This document shows, in pieces, positions 1 to 11,229 of a stretch of DNA of 30,200 nucleotides. Numbering within the stretch: the stretch's first letter is position 1; every line of letters starts with the position of its first letter. The DNA lies in contig CAJVPP010000542.1 in NCBI GenBank assembly GCA_910592005.1, forward strand, positions 1-30,200, read 5' to 3'. The notes beneath the pieces were generated by a model that was given only the letters and a program-made list of their open reading frames with translations, was not told the origin of the DNA and made no database searches. The translations under genes and the position numbers were made by a program. The DNA is from Funneliformis mosseae (taxonomy: Eukaryota; Glomeromycota; Glomeromycetes; Glomerales; Glomeraceae).

Positions 1-1750
1 TAGCATTTGTGGTTGATGAGTTATAGCCGTTCAAAGGTAACCAATCACACTTGCGTTTCTTTTGGTAGCCACTGTATTACTGATTAGCATATATTAAAAA
101 TTAATTAAATTTAATTTATCTTATTTATAATTAATTAACATACTTATCCTTTAAATTGTAGAGATTTAAAAATAAATTTATTTGCTCATTTATAATAAAT
201 TTTCTTCTGATTAATTTTAAATTAATTTTATAAATATATATTATTATAATAATTTTATTTTTTTTAATTATATAATAAATAATCTAAAGTTATTTATTAG
301 CTAAAAATTAATAATTTTTAAAAAATTTTATTATTGATCTTTAACAATTTTATTAATATTTATTTTTAGTAACATTAATCATAATAGAATATTATTAAAT
401 AAAAATAACTTTTATCCATTAATTATATTTAATATAAAGACAATCATTTGATTCACTTTAATTAAAATTTTCTAATAAATGTAAGTATGGCTTTTTAGGA
501 CTAATATTTAATGTTATATTTTAAATAGAAGAAATAATAGATAATTTTGCAGATCATTATCAAAAAATTATAATTTTTTAACTACAATCTGATCAAAATA
601 ACTAAAACTATAAAATGATAAAAATAATCATAATGTTATTAATAAAGTTACTTATATTAATATATTTAAATTAGTTTAATTTATTAATAAAGTTTATAAT
701 ATTTTTATAATTTTTCAAGTTATACTTTATTTTAATTAGTAATTAATAAAAATAGATAATTTTTTAAATAAAGATAAAAATTATATATAGAAATTAATTA
801 ATAGAAAAGGAAAAATTTAAATTTTAATAAAATTTTTTTATTAGTTTATTTGATTGATTATAATCATATATTTAAAATTAACTTAAAAATTAAAATTAAT
901 GAAAATTTCAAATCTTTTTTTTTTTTTTTTTTTTTATTGATAAGTTCTAATATATTGTTTAATTTTAATATTGTTAAAAATATAATATTCTAAAATCTAT
1001 ATCTATAGAAAAATTCTTATTAATATTAAAATAATTAATTATATATTTATATTAATATCTTTAAAATCGAAAAAATAATATATTTATATATATTTTTTAT
1101 AATTTTAATAATATAATAATATTTTAACTTAAAATAGTAATGAATAATTATTATTAACAAATATTATTATATAACTTTTATAAATAGTATATAAATATTA
1201 GAAATTTTTTTTTAAATTTATTATTATATTTTAAAAATTAATATTATTAACTATATAAATTATATTATAATAAATTTTATAAAATAATTCTAATTTTTAA
1301 TTATTTAAAATGTTATTTTTTTATTAAAAATTTTTTATATTATATATAATATAAATAATTTATTATCAATTAATTAATAAATAAAATTGTTTTTAATATC
1401 ATTTATCTTATAATAATTTTTTATCTTATGTTTACTAATTTTATTTTACAATACAGAACATTTATAATAAAAACTTTACTATAGTAAAAATTAAACAAAT
1501 TTAAAATGTAAAAAAAAATTTATTATATATAAAATTAAAAATTTTCATTCATAAATAAAAAAACTATAACCTATGTTTTAAGAATTTTAAATTAAAATTT
1601 TAATATTTTTAATATTGATAATATTATATCAGATTAAATTTATTCAAAATTAATTATAAAAACTAAAATTGAAAAAAATATGTGATGATAAATTTATAAG
1701 AATGATTTTTTATCGTTTATATATTTTATCTTAAATATTATTATAAATTG
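1..1750. other. A+T-rich gene-free stretch
   Basis: The first 85 bases are of more ordinary composition and may be the edge of a feature outside the window. From about base 90 on the sequence is almost entirely A and T, with no reading frame above 60 codons and a pure T tract near 917-935. I see no gene or clear repeat structure. Confidence 0.6.
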
Positions 1751-1755
1751 AATTA

Positions 1756-2037
1756 CAGTTATCCTTTTCTATAGTCACCTTCTATATAATTACATTATAT
1801 AAATCTCTTATTATAAGCATATATTTATAAGAATTAATATTTATTAATGCTATATAAAAAATACTTTTATAATCATAGTGTTTTATAGTCACACCTTTTT
1901 TAGAACTAATATTTAATAACAATATATAAAAATCCTCTTGTATAGTAACTTTTTATTATAATCATACTTTTATTTTTAGTCTTGAAAAGTATAACAAAAG
2001 GAAATGACTATATATAAAGATATATTAAGTTATAGCA
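1756..2037. mobile_element. Possible degraded pogo/Tc1-like MITE fragment
   Basis: A TA dinucleotide is followed at 1756 by CAGTTATCC and then CTATAGTCACC. This resembles the end sequence at 24,829 (CAGTTAGACCTCTATATAGTCA), with about 17 of 22 positions matching and some differences being C/T transitions. Phrases like TATAGTCA recur up to 1900, and a loosely complementary GACTATATATAAAG lies near 2010-2024, which could be the other end. The right boundary is a guess and no coding sequence is present. Confidence 0.25.
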
Positions 2038-2040
2038 AAA

Positions 2041-2849
2041 GAAATATATTACAATTACATATAAGTTAGATTTTAACAAATTGTTCCTAAAATATTAGGT
2101 TCAGTTTCTTTAATTATAATTTAAAATATACACAAAATTAATAGTAATATATAAATATTTATGGAAAAGATATTACTAAAAAATGGTAGATTTATACATA
2201 AAAAATATATATATATATCTTATCTTTATATATCTGATGTAATTTATAATAAATAATAAAATAAAATAAATTAAATTATTTTATATGATTTTAATTTTAA
2301 TTTCTGATTAGCTCATATATATATTATATAATATTTATATAATTTATAAAATTGAAAAAAACTTTTTTTATAAATCAATTTATTTTACAAATATAAATCA
2401 ATTTTTTATTTGATTAAAATCTAATCATAGGATTAAATTTTATTAATATTTTTTTAGATTCCTTTCGCATTATATAATTCATTTTATCAATATTATATAA
2501 TCAAAATCTAATGTTTTAACTTTTTAATTATATTTTGAATATATTTTTTATTTTTTTATTATTTATTTGATTAATAAAATCAATATAAAAAAAAAATTTA
2601 GAAGTAAAAATTATTTAAATTATTATTATTACATAATAATAAAATTTTTATCTTTTTAGATAATAAAGATTTTAATAAAAAAAATAATTTTGCTTTAATA
2701 AAAGATAAATTAAATGAATTATTTTTTGATTACTTTTAATATTATATTTTAATTAAAAAAAAAAGTGATTTATAAAATTATATAAAAAAGTTTGTATAAA
2801 AAATTTGTAAAATAAAAAAAAATAAAAATTTATAAAAAAAAATAAAAAT
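2041..2849. other. A+T-rich stretch without a gene
   Basis: Only A/T-rich sequence with homopolymer runs and a short AT dinucleotide run near 2205-2218. No reading frame, intron signal or convincing repeat was seen. Confidence 0.55.
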
Positions 2850-3358
2850 TTATCTTACTAAAATAATGCATTTATAATAAAATAAGAATAATACAAATAA
2901 AGCTTTATCTTACTAAGACATTTATTTGTAATAAAATAAGAAATAATACAAAATCAAAGCTTTATCTCGCTAAGATAATGCATTTGTAATAAATAAAAAT
3001 AATACAAAATCAAAGCTTTATCTCGCTAAGATAATGTATATGTAATAAAATAAGAGAATAATACAAAATCAAAGTTTTAATTCACTAAGATAATGCATTT
3101 GTAATAAATAAAAAATAATACAAAATCAAAGCTTTATCTCACTAAGACAATGCATTTGTAATAAATAAAAAATAATACAAAATCAAAGCTTTATCTTATT
3201 AAGATAATATATATATAACAAATAAAAAATAATATAAAATCAAAATTTTAAATTATTAAAATAATGTATTTGTAAGGAAATAATATAAAATAAAGCTTTG
3301 TTTTACTAAGAAAATGCAAATGTAATAAAATAAGAAAATAATACAAAATTAAAGTAAG
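2850..3358. repeat. Tandem repeat, 56-59 bp unit, about 9 copies
   Basis: The phrase AAAGCTTTATCT recurs at about 2901, 2958, 3014, 3073 (as AAAGTTTTAATT), 3130, 3187, 3244 (diverged) and 3294, giving spacings of 56-59 bp and a final short unit of 50 bp. Each unit continues with ACTAAGATAATGCATTTGTA and then an ATAATACAAAATC block. Copies differ mostly by transitions such as CTCGCT versus CTTACT, and the outer copies are the most diverged. No protein is encoded across units. Confidence 0.9.
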
Positions 3359-3669
3359 ATAAATTAAAAGAAAATATAATTTAATCCCAAAAAAAAATCT
3401 GTTAGTATATATTGAATATGAAGAAAATAAATAATCTCAGTCATATAGATGTTTAAAAACAAAAAACATATACTTTTTAGAGTATACTTCTATAATTTAA
3501 GAATTAAAAGAAGATAAAAGATCAGATAAAAAAAAAATTAAAAGATTTTTTTAAAAAATTTATTACGCTAATTTTAGTAATTTGTAAAATATATATAAAT
3601 TAATGGTTTAAGTTATTAAACTGATTACATAATAAAAAATATAATATCAAAAATTCAAGAAAGCTTATT
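3359..3669. other. A+T-rich spacer between two tandem arrays
   Basis: About 310 bases rich in A runs between the 56-59 bp array and the next repeat. No gene signal is visible. Confidence 0.5.
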
Positions 3670-4020
3670 AAATAATAAAGAAAAAATATTAGTAATATTT
3701 TTAAAGCAAAAAAAAAATCAAATTATTCTTTCAAATTACCATTTCAAGTCTAAGAATTTTTTATTTAAAAAAAATAAGAAATAATATTAGTAATATTACT
3801 AAAGAAAAAAATAAACAAATAAAAAATTCAAGTCTAAAAATCTTAAAATAAAAAAAGAAACATTAGTAATGTTTTAATGAAAAAAAAAAATTTTTCTTCT
3901 AAATTAACATTTTACTCTAAGGATCCAAAACCTTTTTTTTTTTAAAAAAAAGAGAAAGAACTATTAGTAATATTTTTAAAAAGTAAACAAAAAAAAAATT
4001 TCAAAAATACAAACCTTTAA
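3670..4020. repeat. Tandem repeat, 4 copies of about 75-100 bp
   Basis: ATTAGTAAT followed by a T/A run recurs at 3688, 3786, 3862 and 3963 (spacings 98, 76 and 101). Copies also share the context CAAGTCTAAGAA or its variants and long A tracts. The variable spacing reflects indels in the homopolymer runs. Confidence 0.6.
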
Positions 4021-5116
4021 GGAATTACAAAATCTAAAATTAAATGAGTAAAGTCGGAAGTTTAAAAAATTTTAAAAAAAAAGCTGAAAAAATTTTATAC
4101 TCTCATGTGATGTGACTGATTTTTGATTGATAAATTTTATTGCTTAGTAATCAAAATGTTTTCAACTATTTTTTGCTATCTTGAGTACTTTTCCCATTCT
4201 GAATATAAACTAAAATTGAGGAAAATTCCCTATCTGTATAAAATTGTATTACTTGTAATACTGAAAAATTATTTTTGAACCTATTTTTAATTCTCAATTT
4301 TTGCGTTTGCAGATTTACCAGATCTACTAACATTATGTTAGATATCATTTTAGGTGAAGAGAATACATTTCCTATTAATTTCAATACAAAAAAGACATTG
4401 AGTACCTCAAGGGAGCCAGGTAGAATTAGTTAATCCTACATTCAAATTGATGTTATAATAAATCATTGTTTCTGAAAATGAGAAATATGAGATATATGAG
4501 AGAATCAATATTAAAGAAAAGTTTAAAGATAAGAAATTAAATAGCATTCTCAAAACTATTAGATAAGTTTTTAATGAATAATATATATACATATAATTAT
4601 ATAATAGTTTCTGCCTACTACCATTAGTAAGTGTCTTTAAATGGTTTATCTCTTAAATAAAAAATTTGCAAATCTTTATTAATCAGTTTGTTTCTCTGTT
4701 TTTATATTCCTATTCTTCCACAAAGAGTTTATACCAAAGAAAAGGAAATTTTGACATAGAAATCATAAGAAAACAAATATTTTTCAAGGTTTAAGAACTA
4801 AGGTTCAGCAGGTTTTTGTTAAATTCAGAATTCAAATTAATATATGAGAATAATCTATTATACATAGACAAAATGCCTTAGCTGTCTAATCTTAATCTAA
4901 ATTCTGGCTAATACTTTGTATTAAGACCTTAAAAGTTTAAAAAATTAATACTTCTTATTATGGTCAAATTTTTCTTTCTAGTCCAGCATAATCTCTTTAA
5001 GAGTTTATACATCTATCAACATCTACCAGAAATTTATATTAAAGATATAATAAGGAAATGGAATGAACCAAACTTGCCTTTAATTCTGGTAATCTGATTT
5101 GATTTCTTCAAAATAA
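4021..5116. other. Degraded sequence with scattered codon-like patches
   Basis: Slightly less A+T-rich than the flanks. Two minus-strand open stretches (4166-4384 and 4407-4592) look like chance openings: they show no domain and lie outside any gene structure. On the plus strand, around 4400-4566, a patch reads VPQGSQVELVNP and then ENEKYEIYERINIKEK with stops between. This suggests an old gene now too broken to identify. Confidence 0.3.
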
Positions 5117-6140
5117 CATCTAATAAAGAATAGCGTAAATGATATCACTTTAGATAAAAATATGCAAACTACTTTAATAAGAATAAAAAATCTGTTCTCT
5201 TATCATGAAGTAGTTGATTTTATTATATTTTTACCTGAAGAAAACGTTTTTTACATAAATAAAAATCAATATTATAATAACCAGAGGTATTACAAAAGAG
5301 ATTTATTTGAGCATTAAGATTGATTGGAAAGAGTTACAGTTTGAATTTAAAATATGATGATACTGTCAAAGATGTTAATGAAAAACTAATTAAAATACTT
5401 AGCGGTTATGATAAAAATGTATATAATGAAATTGATTCATTAATACTATGTCTTTAATATGATAGAAAAGAGCTTGAAATTGCAGATGAAAATCATGAGT
5501 TATTGAAGAATTTTTTCAAAATAATAAAGGTATTACAATAGAAAGTTCAATTTATCTGGTAACTGGTGTTATAATATTTTTTAAACATGCAGGAAAAATC
5601 AGCTTGAGAACTTGACTTTAAGTGATAAGCTATTCAGAATAGAATATGTAAAGGATATTACAAAATGTAAAATCTGAATCTAGTGTTTCAGGCGAATTAT
5701 TTCTCAACATCTGAAATATTTCACCTAGAGAATTTTTCAACAATCAAAAACTATCTGAAACCTTAAAAACCCTAAGTTAGAAAGATATTTGCAGTTCAAT
5801 TAGTAAAACTAGTTTTCAAAATATTATTTGAATCAGTACTAGTCTTAAGTTTAAGGTAATTAATTTTAATTTAAAATATAAAATAAAGAGTGTTGCATTC
5901 AAATAGGATGATAGAGAACAAAAGATAGATATATACCTCATCTTAGAAAGATATTTCAAATTTCAAAATATCAGAATCTTAGAAAAAGGTTATTAATTAA
6001 TTAAAATATTCATATGTAAATTTGAAGAAAAATGTAATCCTATTAATGAAGTTATAATAATAGCTAATGTTGATTAGAATACAAATAATCAAAACTTTTA
6101 TCTTGTAATTGATTCAGGATCAATAATGAGTTAAACAATA
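5117..6140 (+). pseudogene. Heavily degraded protein-coding remnant, unidentified
   Basis: From 5117 a frame runs about 65 codons, including LPEENVFYINKNQYYNNQ and YYKRDLFEH. It hits stops at 5313, and the sense continues in a second frame as SLNLKYDDTVKDVNEKLIKI and YDKNVYNEIDSLILCL. Next comes a TAA where CAA (Gln) would fit, then YDRKELEIADENHELLKNFF. Another frame switch follows near 5530. At about 6100-6120 the plus strand reads FYLVIDSGS, which resembles the active-site motif of retroviral-type aspartic proteases. A decayed LTR retrotransposon (gag then protease) is one possible reading, but I do not recognise the amino-terminal part and no reverse transcriptase motif was found downstream. 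The alternative is a decayed multigene-family member with the protease motif arising by chance. Confidence 0.4.
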
Positions 6141-6199
6141 TTTTTGTCATCCTAAAAATCTTAATTCTGATTGAAAATTGAATTTCAGCTAGAGTTAAG

Positions 6200-6345
6200 T
6201 TTATCTATTTTAACCAGTTAAAAAAATTTATTAATCAATTAATACGTTAATTACTTTAATCAGTTAAAAAATCATCAAATGATTAATATATTAACTACTT
6301 TAATTAATTAATTAACCAGTTAAAAATTAATCAGTTCTAATCTCT
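6200..6345. repeat. Short direct repeats with the core CAGTTAAAAA
   Basis: The phrase A(A/C)CAGTTAAAAA or ATCAGTTAAAAA occurs near 6210, 6260 and 6313, each followed by ATTAAT-rich sequence and then TTAA(T/C)TACTTTAAT. The unit is about 50 bp in an imperfect tandem arrangement. All copies are A+T-rich, so part of the likeness may be compositional. Confidence 0.4.
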
Positions 6346-7600
6346 TAATCTTAAAATATATATTATGACTGATTATAATAATTTTCTTAGTATGAGTACT
6401 GACATTTTGACAATAAGATTTATTGATATATAGATATAACTATAGTGGATAGGTTTTTTATTTCTTTAGGATTTCATAACATCATATTTAAATTCTTTTT
6501 GAATTAAAGAAATCCATTTATAGACATTTATATTAAGTTTTAGTAGAATTGATTGCTAGAGATTTAAATTTATATATATTATTTTAATAGTATTAATAGA
6601 TTTAGGAAATAATTAGAATTTTTTTACATTAAAAGTTAGATATTTATTCTTCTTATAAATAAAATTATAATAGTAATACAATTAAATATGAAATTTATAA
6701 ATCAAGAGTTAAAAGATTACTTTAGTTAAATTTTGATTTTATAATAATTCAAGAATATGTATTTAATCTTATTTACGATTTTTATTATTTATTAATAAAA
6801 AAAATTTTATTATATTTATTTTTGTATAATCTCTCATTATTTTTGTATTATTATTTTATAATATTAATGATTAAAAATTAGTATTAATGTAAGATTAACA
6901 AAGGATTTAGCTTTAATTAATACTTTAAGAAAATCTCTGAAGGGTTTATAAATAATTATTATTTCAAATGATAAGGTATATTTAAAATAAACTTTAAGGA
7001 TTTTATTATAAATATAGATTTAGTACAATTATATTTTTTAGCATATAACTGTTATTAGTATTTATTTTGTTAGTGATAAAAACTAATTAAATTCTAATTG
7101 TTCATAGAATTATTTTTTTTAAAATTATCTGTTTTAACTAAGTCTCAAAGCTATCTTATTTATATTAAATCTACTAATATAAATAAATAAAATACTAATT
7201 AATTACAAACAACAAATGATTAATAATATAAAATAATTAATAATATAAAAAAAATTTTTGATGACTTTTGGGTTTTTTGTGTAATTTTATTTAATTCATT
7301 TCTTTTATCTCTACTATTTCTGTTGTCTAATATAATGCAGTTAATGTGACTTTTGGTCATATGTATCACATTACATCAGATGATTTTTTGAATTAATATC
7401 TTCTTATTATAGTATTAATAAAGATTTATCTATTATATTTGCATAATTATTTCAAAAAAAATATTATGAAAAAATGTATTTTTTATTGAAAATAATAGTA
7501 TTAAAGAATAAATTATTAAATAAAAGTAAGTTTGTAATATATAATTATTATCTATATATATTAATGATTGCTAGAAAATATTAAAATAGAATAATTATAA
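6346..7600. other. A+T-rich gene-free stretch
   Basis: No open frame above 60 codons, no splice-supported gene and no convincing repeat. It contains long T and A runs and scattered stops in all frames. Confidence 0.5.
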
Positions 7601-7631
7601 GATATTATTACATCTAAAAAATATATGCAAA

Positions 7632-7890
7632 ATATTTTTCTATTAATATGTAATAATATAAGAATAGTTATAGGATTATCAGATTTACTAGTAAATTATA
7701 TACAAATAAGATCTTCTTAGGTATCTAATATTCTTTTAGAAGCATTAGCAACTCTGCTTAAAGATATATATTTCTGATAGTTATCATCTTAGATTAAATA
7801 ACTTGAAATAACTATATTTATAATGTTAACGTGCAATTCTTGTAAATTGCGATAATTAAACAGGATATTCAGATGGTGATTCTTTTAAGT
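7632..7890 (+). pseudogene. Decayed reading frame with a CxxC motif
   Basis: One plus-strand frame reads IGLSDLLVNYIQIRSS, a TAG, VSNILLEALATLLKDIYF, several stops, then LTCNSCKLR followed by a stop and LNRIF. The stops are TAG, TGA, TAG, TAG, TAA and TAA, all one transition from Gln or Arg codons. The block encoding CNSCKL (7831-7868) is repeated at 23,873, with TTG/TAA-type changes there. The protein family is not recognised; the paired cysteines could be part of a zinc-binding site. This could equally be a repeated non-coding element that happens to translate. Confidence 0.35.
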
Positions 7891-8390
7891 TTACGTAGTA
7901 ACCTAATAGTTGTCTCAGTAAGTTAATAGTTCTTTTATATACCGTAAAGTATATTCACATCTCAGTTGATTAAGTTTTATTATATATTAAAAAATATATT
8001 TAAACCTATAATAAATGTATAATTCATTTACTATATACTACACAATATATTCAATACACTATTGAGTATATTTCCATATATTAAGTCAAAATTAAACGTG
8101 AATTAGATTATAAATACAAATATTACAAAATGTTTTAAGTAAATTGAATAAAGATTTATTGGTAAATAAATAAACTAAAAGCCAAAAATACTAAACTAAA
8201 AGAATACAGAAGAAGAATTAATCACAAAATAGAAAAGAATAACCTTACACTATTTTATAAAAAGGGTTACATATAGTTATCACTGAACTGATCAGATTGC
8301 ATCTAACAATTAATAGTTACCTTCTTATCAAGAATTTAGTCTTCTTTATATACTTTTTTTAATGTAAATCTAATATATCATATATATTAG

Positions 8391-8484
8391 GTATGTCTGA
8401 TATATCAAATATATCAAATATGTCAAATATATCAAATATGTCAAATATATCAAATATATCAAATATGTCCAATATGTCTGATAT
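8391..8484. repeat. 9-bp-period array (TATATCAAA / TATGTCAAA)
   Basis: About ten units alternate between ATATCAAAT and ATGTCAAAT types, so that one plus-strand frame reads alternating Ser-Asn-Ile and Ser-Asn-Met triplets. The array lies about 520 bp downstream of the CNSCKL block. The same order is seen near 23.87-24.37 kb. Confidence 0.8.
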
Positions 8485-10120
8485 TTAGATCTGCAATATT
8501 CTTGTATTACATAAATTAAATATATCTATTAAGTCGATCTTATTAATTACATTATTTACATAACTATTTATAATGCATTATGTAGATCAATTACGTTATA
8601 ATAGTCCTGTTACAATAATAACAGACTTATTAGATTATTAAGTACTATTACTATATGAATAAAGAAATTATTTAGCTTTAGAGCTTATTACATTCTATTT
8701 TTACTGTAACTTTATTAAAAATTACAATCTTTATCTGCTATTATTGTAATACAAAATAATTTGAAGAATAAAAATCATATGGTATAACAAAATGATTTAA
8801 AAAATATTAGTAAAACTTGAAAGATCTGCAAACTAGCTAAAAAATGATCAACTTTAATGTTATTCAAACTTTAAGCAAATTAATTAATGAAAAGAAATAA
8901 ATTATTCTATAATGATATATAATATAAACTTAAATTAGATATATTAAAAGAAATTTAAAGGAAAAAAACTAAGAGAAAAAAATATAGTAATAATAGAGTA
9001 ATAATTAGAATATTTTATGAAATAATTTAATCATTAATTATAGAATTATTACAAAATAATTAAATAGTAATTATTTTAACATAAACTTTTATGAACTTTA
9101 TAAAGTAAATTCTTTTATTAGCATATTTATAATCATTGTATATACAAATGTATTTTTAATTATTTTGTGAAGTATTTGAGAAATTAAGTCAATAAAGTTT
9201 TTATATTTTTTTGGTTTAAAAATTTAGATTATAAATGGGTACTGAGATAAAACTTTAAGAAAAAGTATGTAATGCTTTTTATTTTTAGTTAAAGAAATCT
9301 AAGTAAAGATTCTTCTAAATAAATATGAATTTTAAGCTAAATTTAATTATTACTTATTTAGTTAAGTATTTCAGTTTATTTAATTGACAGTTAGAAAATA
9401 GTTTTGATATAGATTAGGTAGTATATGATTAAGTTTTATCATTTTAGAAGTTAAATATAATAATAAATAAGAAGTTTAGTAAATCTAGCAATAATTAAGA
9501 TAATTAATAGAAATTTTAAAAGAATGAAGAATTAATATTTTACCAAATTCAATTTAGAATATTAAGAATAAAAGTACTCTATAAAAATATTAAAAAAAAA
9601 TTAATTTTTAGATTTTAAAGATAATTCAAGAAGAAATAAAAAAATTAAGAATCATATTAAAAATTAAAAATTTTAAATTAATTTAGAAAAATTACTTCTT
9701 AAATAAGATCAAAAAATTAGCTTATAGTTTTAAATGTGAATAGTCATATTATAATATAATTAAACAGTTAGAGTGTAATAAAATAGCTGTTTATAGTATT
9801 TTTAAATATTTTAATAAAACTGATTCTTTAACACTAATTTTACTACAATTTAGTATATTATATATATATAATTTTTTTGATTTTAAAAATATTTATATAA
9901 TTTTGATCATTGACTGTATTTAAGTTAATATAAAGTTAAAATTAAGAATAACATTAAGAAAGTAAAGTTAATTTTGATCAGTGTGATTTCTATTTAGCAG
10001 TTAAAAGAATCTATTGATATAAAAAAACTATCTATATAAAATTAAAGAAAAGGCATATTGTAACTGGATATTAATCTTAACAATCACAGATCTATAAGTG
10101 TATGATGAAGTATAAATGTT
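8485..10120. other. A+T-rich gene-free stretch
   Basis: About 1.6 kb with no supportable gene. Stops are dense in all frames and there are many A and T runs, including ATATATAT around 9860. A few short open patches lack any family likeness. Confidence 0.5.
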
Positions 10121-10126
10121 GAAAAT

Positions 10127-10262
10127 ATCAAATATTAAATATGTTTAACATGTTTAATAAAGTTAATATGTCTAACATATCAAATATATCTAACATAGTT
10201 AATATAGTAGATATTGTTAATATAGTTAATATAATTAATATATTAGATATATTAAAATATGT
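10127..10262. repeat. 9-bp-period array (AATATRKTT-type)
   Basis: Nine-base units of the form (A)ATATAGTT, ATATGTCT and ATATATCT run through the segment. One plus-strand frame is open and reads Asn-Ile-Ser, Asn-Ile-Val and Asn-Met-Phe type triplets before stopping near 10,272. About 25 bp downstream lies CCCTTTTATAAA, a possible TATA element, and an AATAAA sits at about 10,443. This could be a promoter-like or LTR-like region, but no partner repeat was found. Confidence 0.65.
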
Positions 10263-10271
10263 AATAAAATA

Positions 10272-11069
10272 GAAATAAATACAAGCCCTTTTATAAATTA
10301 GAGAAAACAGACTAATAGCTGTATAGAAAATTTTCTTTATAAAATATAGTATAATGCTACTTTTTACTTCGTATACCTTTATTTCTTATTTCTATTTTTT
10401 TATTCTTTTATATATTTTATCTTATTATTTCCTTTTTATTCCAATAAAGTATTGCTTATTTCTTACATAAAACTCTTCGTGAATTACTGTGATAACTCTT
10501 GACTTATGATTAAAGTCACTTATATTTAATAAACTTAACTTAACTTAATAAATTGTTAGTAAACAACTAAGATTTAGCAGTGAAATTAGTTAGAATTGTA
10601 TGTAGATAATAAAAGAGTCAACTCTTTGATATTACATTTAACAGTTGCAATCTGAAAAGATTATATATTAATAATATTAATAAATTAAGATTTTAAATTA
10701 TTTAGTCTAATATTAGATACAGAATCAAAGGTAAAATTATTAAGTTAGGTAGTTATTTATTTGGATATTGATATAGAGAGATTAATTTAAAAAAAGCTAT
10801 TTCTTGAAGTATAAAATATAAAAGGTTATACAATAATTTATCATAAAATTTATAAAAGATCTTAATCAAGAAAACAGAAATTTACAGGTAATTAAATAGC
10901 ATAAAAGCTATATTTTTATTATTATTTTTAAAGAATAAATACTAAAGTATTAAATAAACTATATCTAATACATAGAATGATAATTTATTAATGATAATCT
11001 GATTGTCTTAATAAGTAATATTGTGTATGAATTATAATTCTGTCTAATTTAATTATTTTTTCTATAATG
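10272..11069. other. A+T-rich stretch up to the Tc1/mariner element
   Basis: It contains a TATA-like CCCTTTTATAAA (about 10,287), a pyrimidine-rich zone at 10,380-10,440 and AATAAA near 10,443, then unstructured A/T-rich sequence. No coding sequence could be supported. Confidence 0.4.
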
Positions 11070-11071
11070 TA

Positions 11072-11097
11072 CAGTAGGGTATCAAAGTCACCGGGCA
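11072..11097 (+). repeat. Left terminal inverted repeat of the Tc1/mariner element
   Basis: 26 bp starting CAGTAGGGTATC directly after a TA. It pairs with 12,780-12,806. Confidence 0.93.
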
Positions 11098-11229
11098 TTT
11101 GCGATGTTGATCATTTTTTAAAAAATTATATTGAATTTTTAAATTGAGATAATTTACGAATTATCGCATCAATTTGAATAAAATTTTTTTTATATTAATC
11201 ATATAAATATATATTTTATAATTTTATTA

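Noticed and set aside
2850..3358. CRISPR-like array
   Set aside because: The whole unit repeats without unique spacers, and the surroundings (introns, F-box and BTB genes) are eukaryotic.
4166..4592. Two minus-strand frames of 72 and 61 codons
   Set aside because: No domain, poor start context and no linking intron. Plus-strand patches in the same place look more protein-like.
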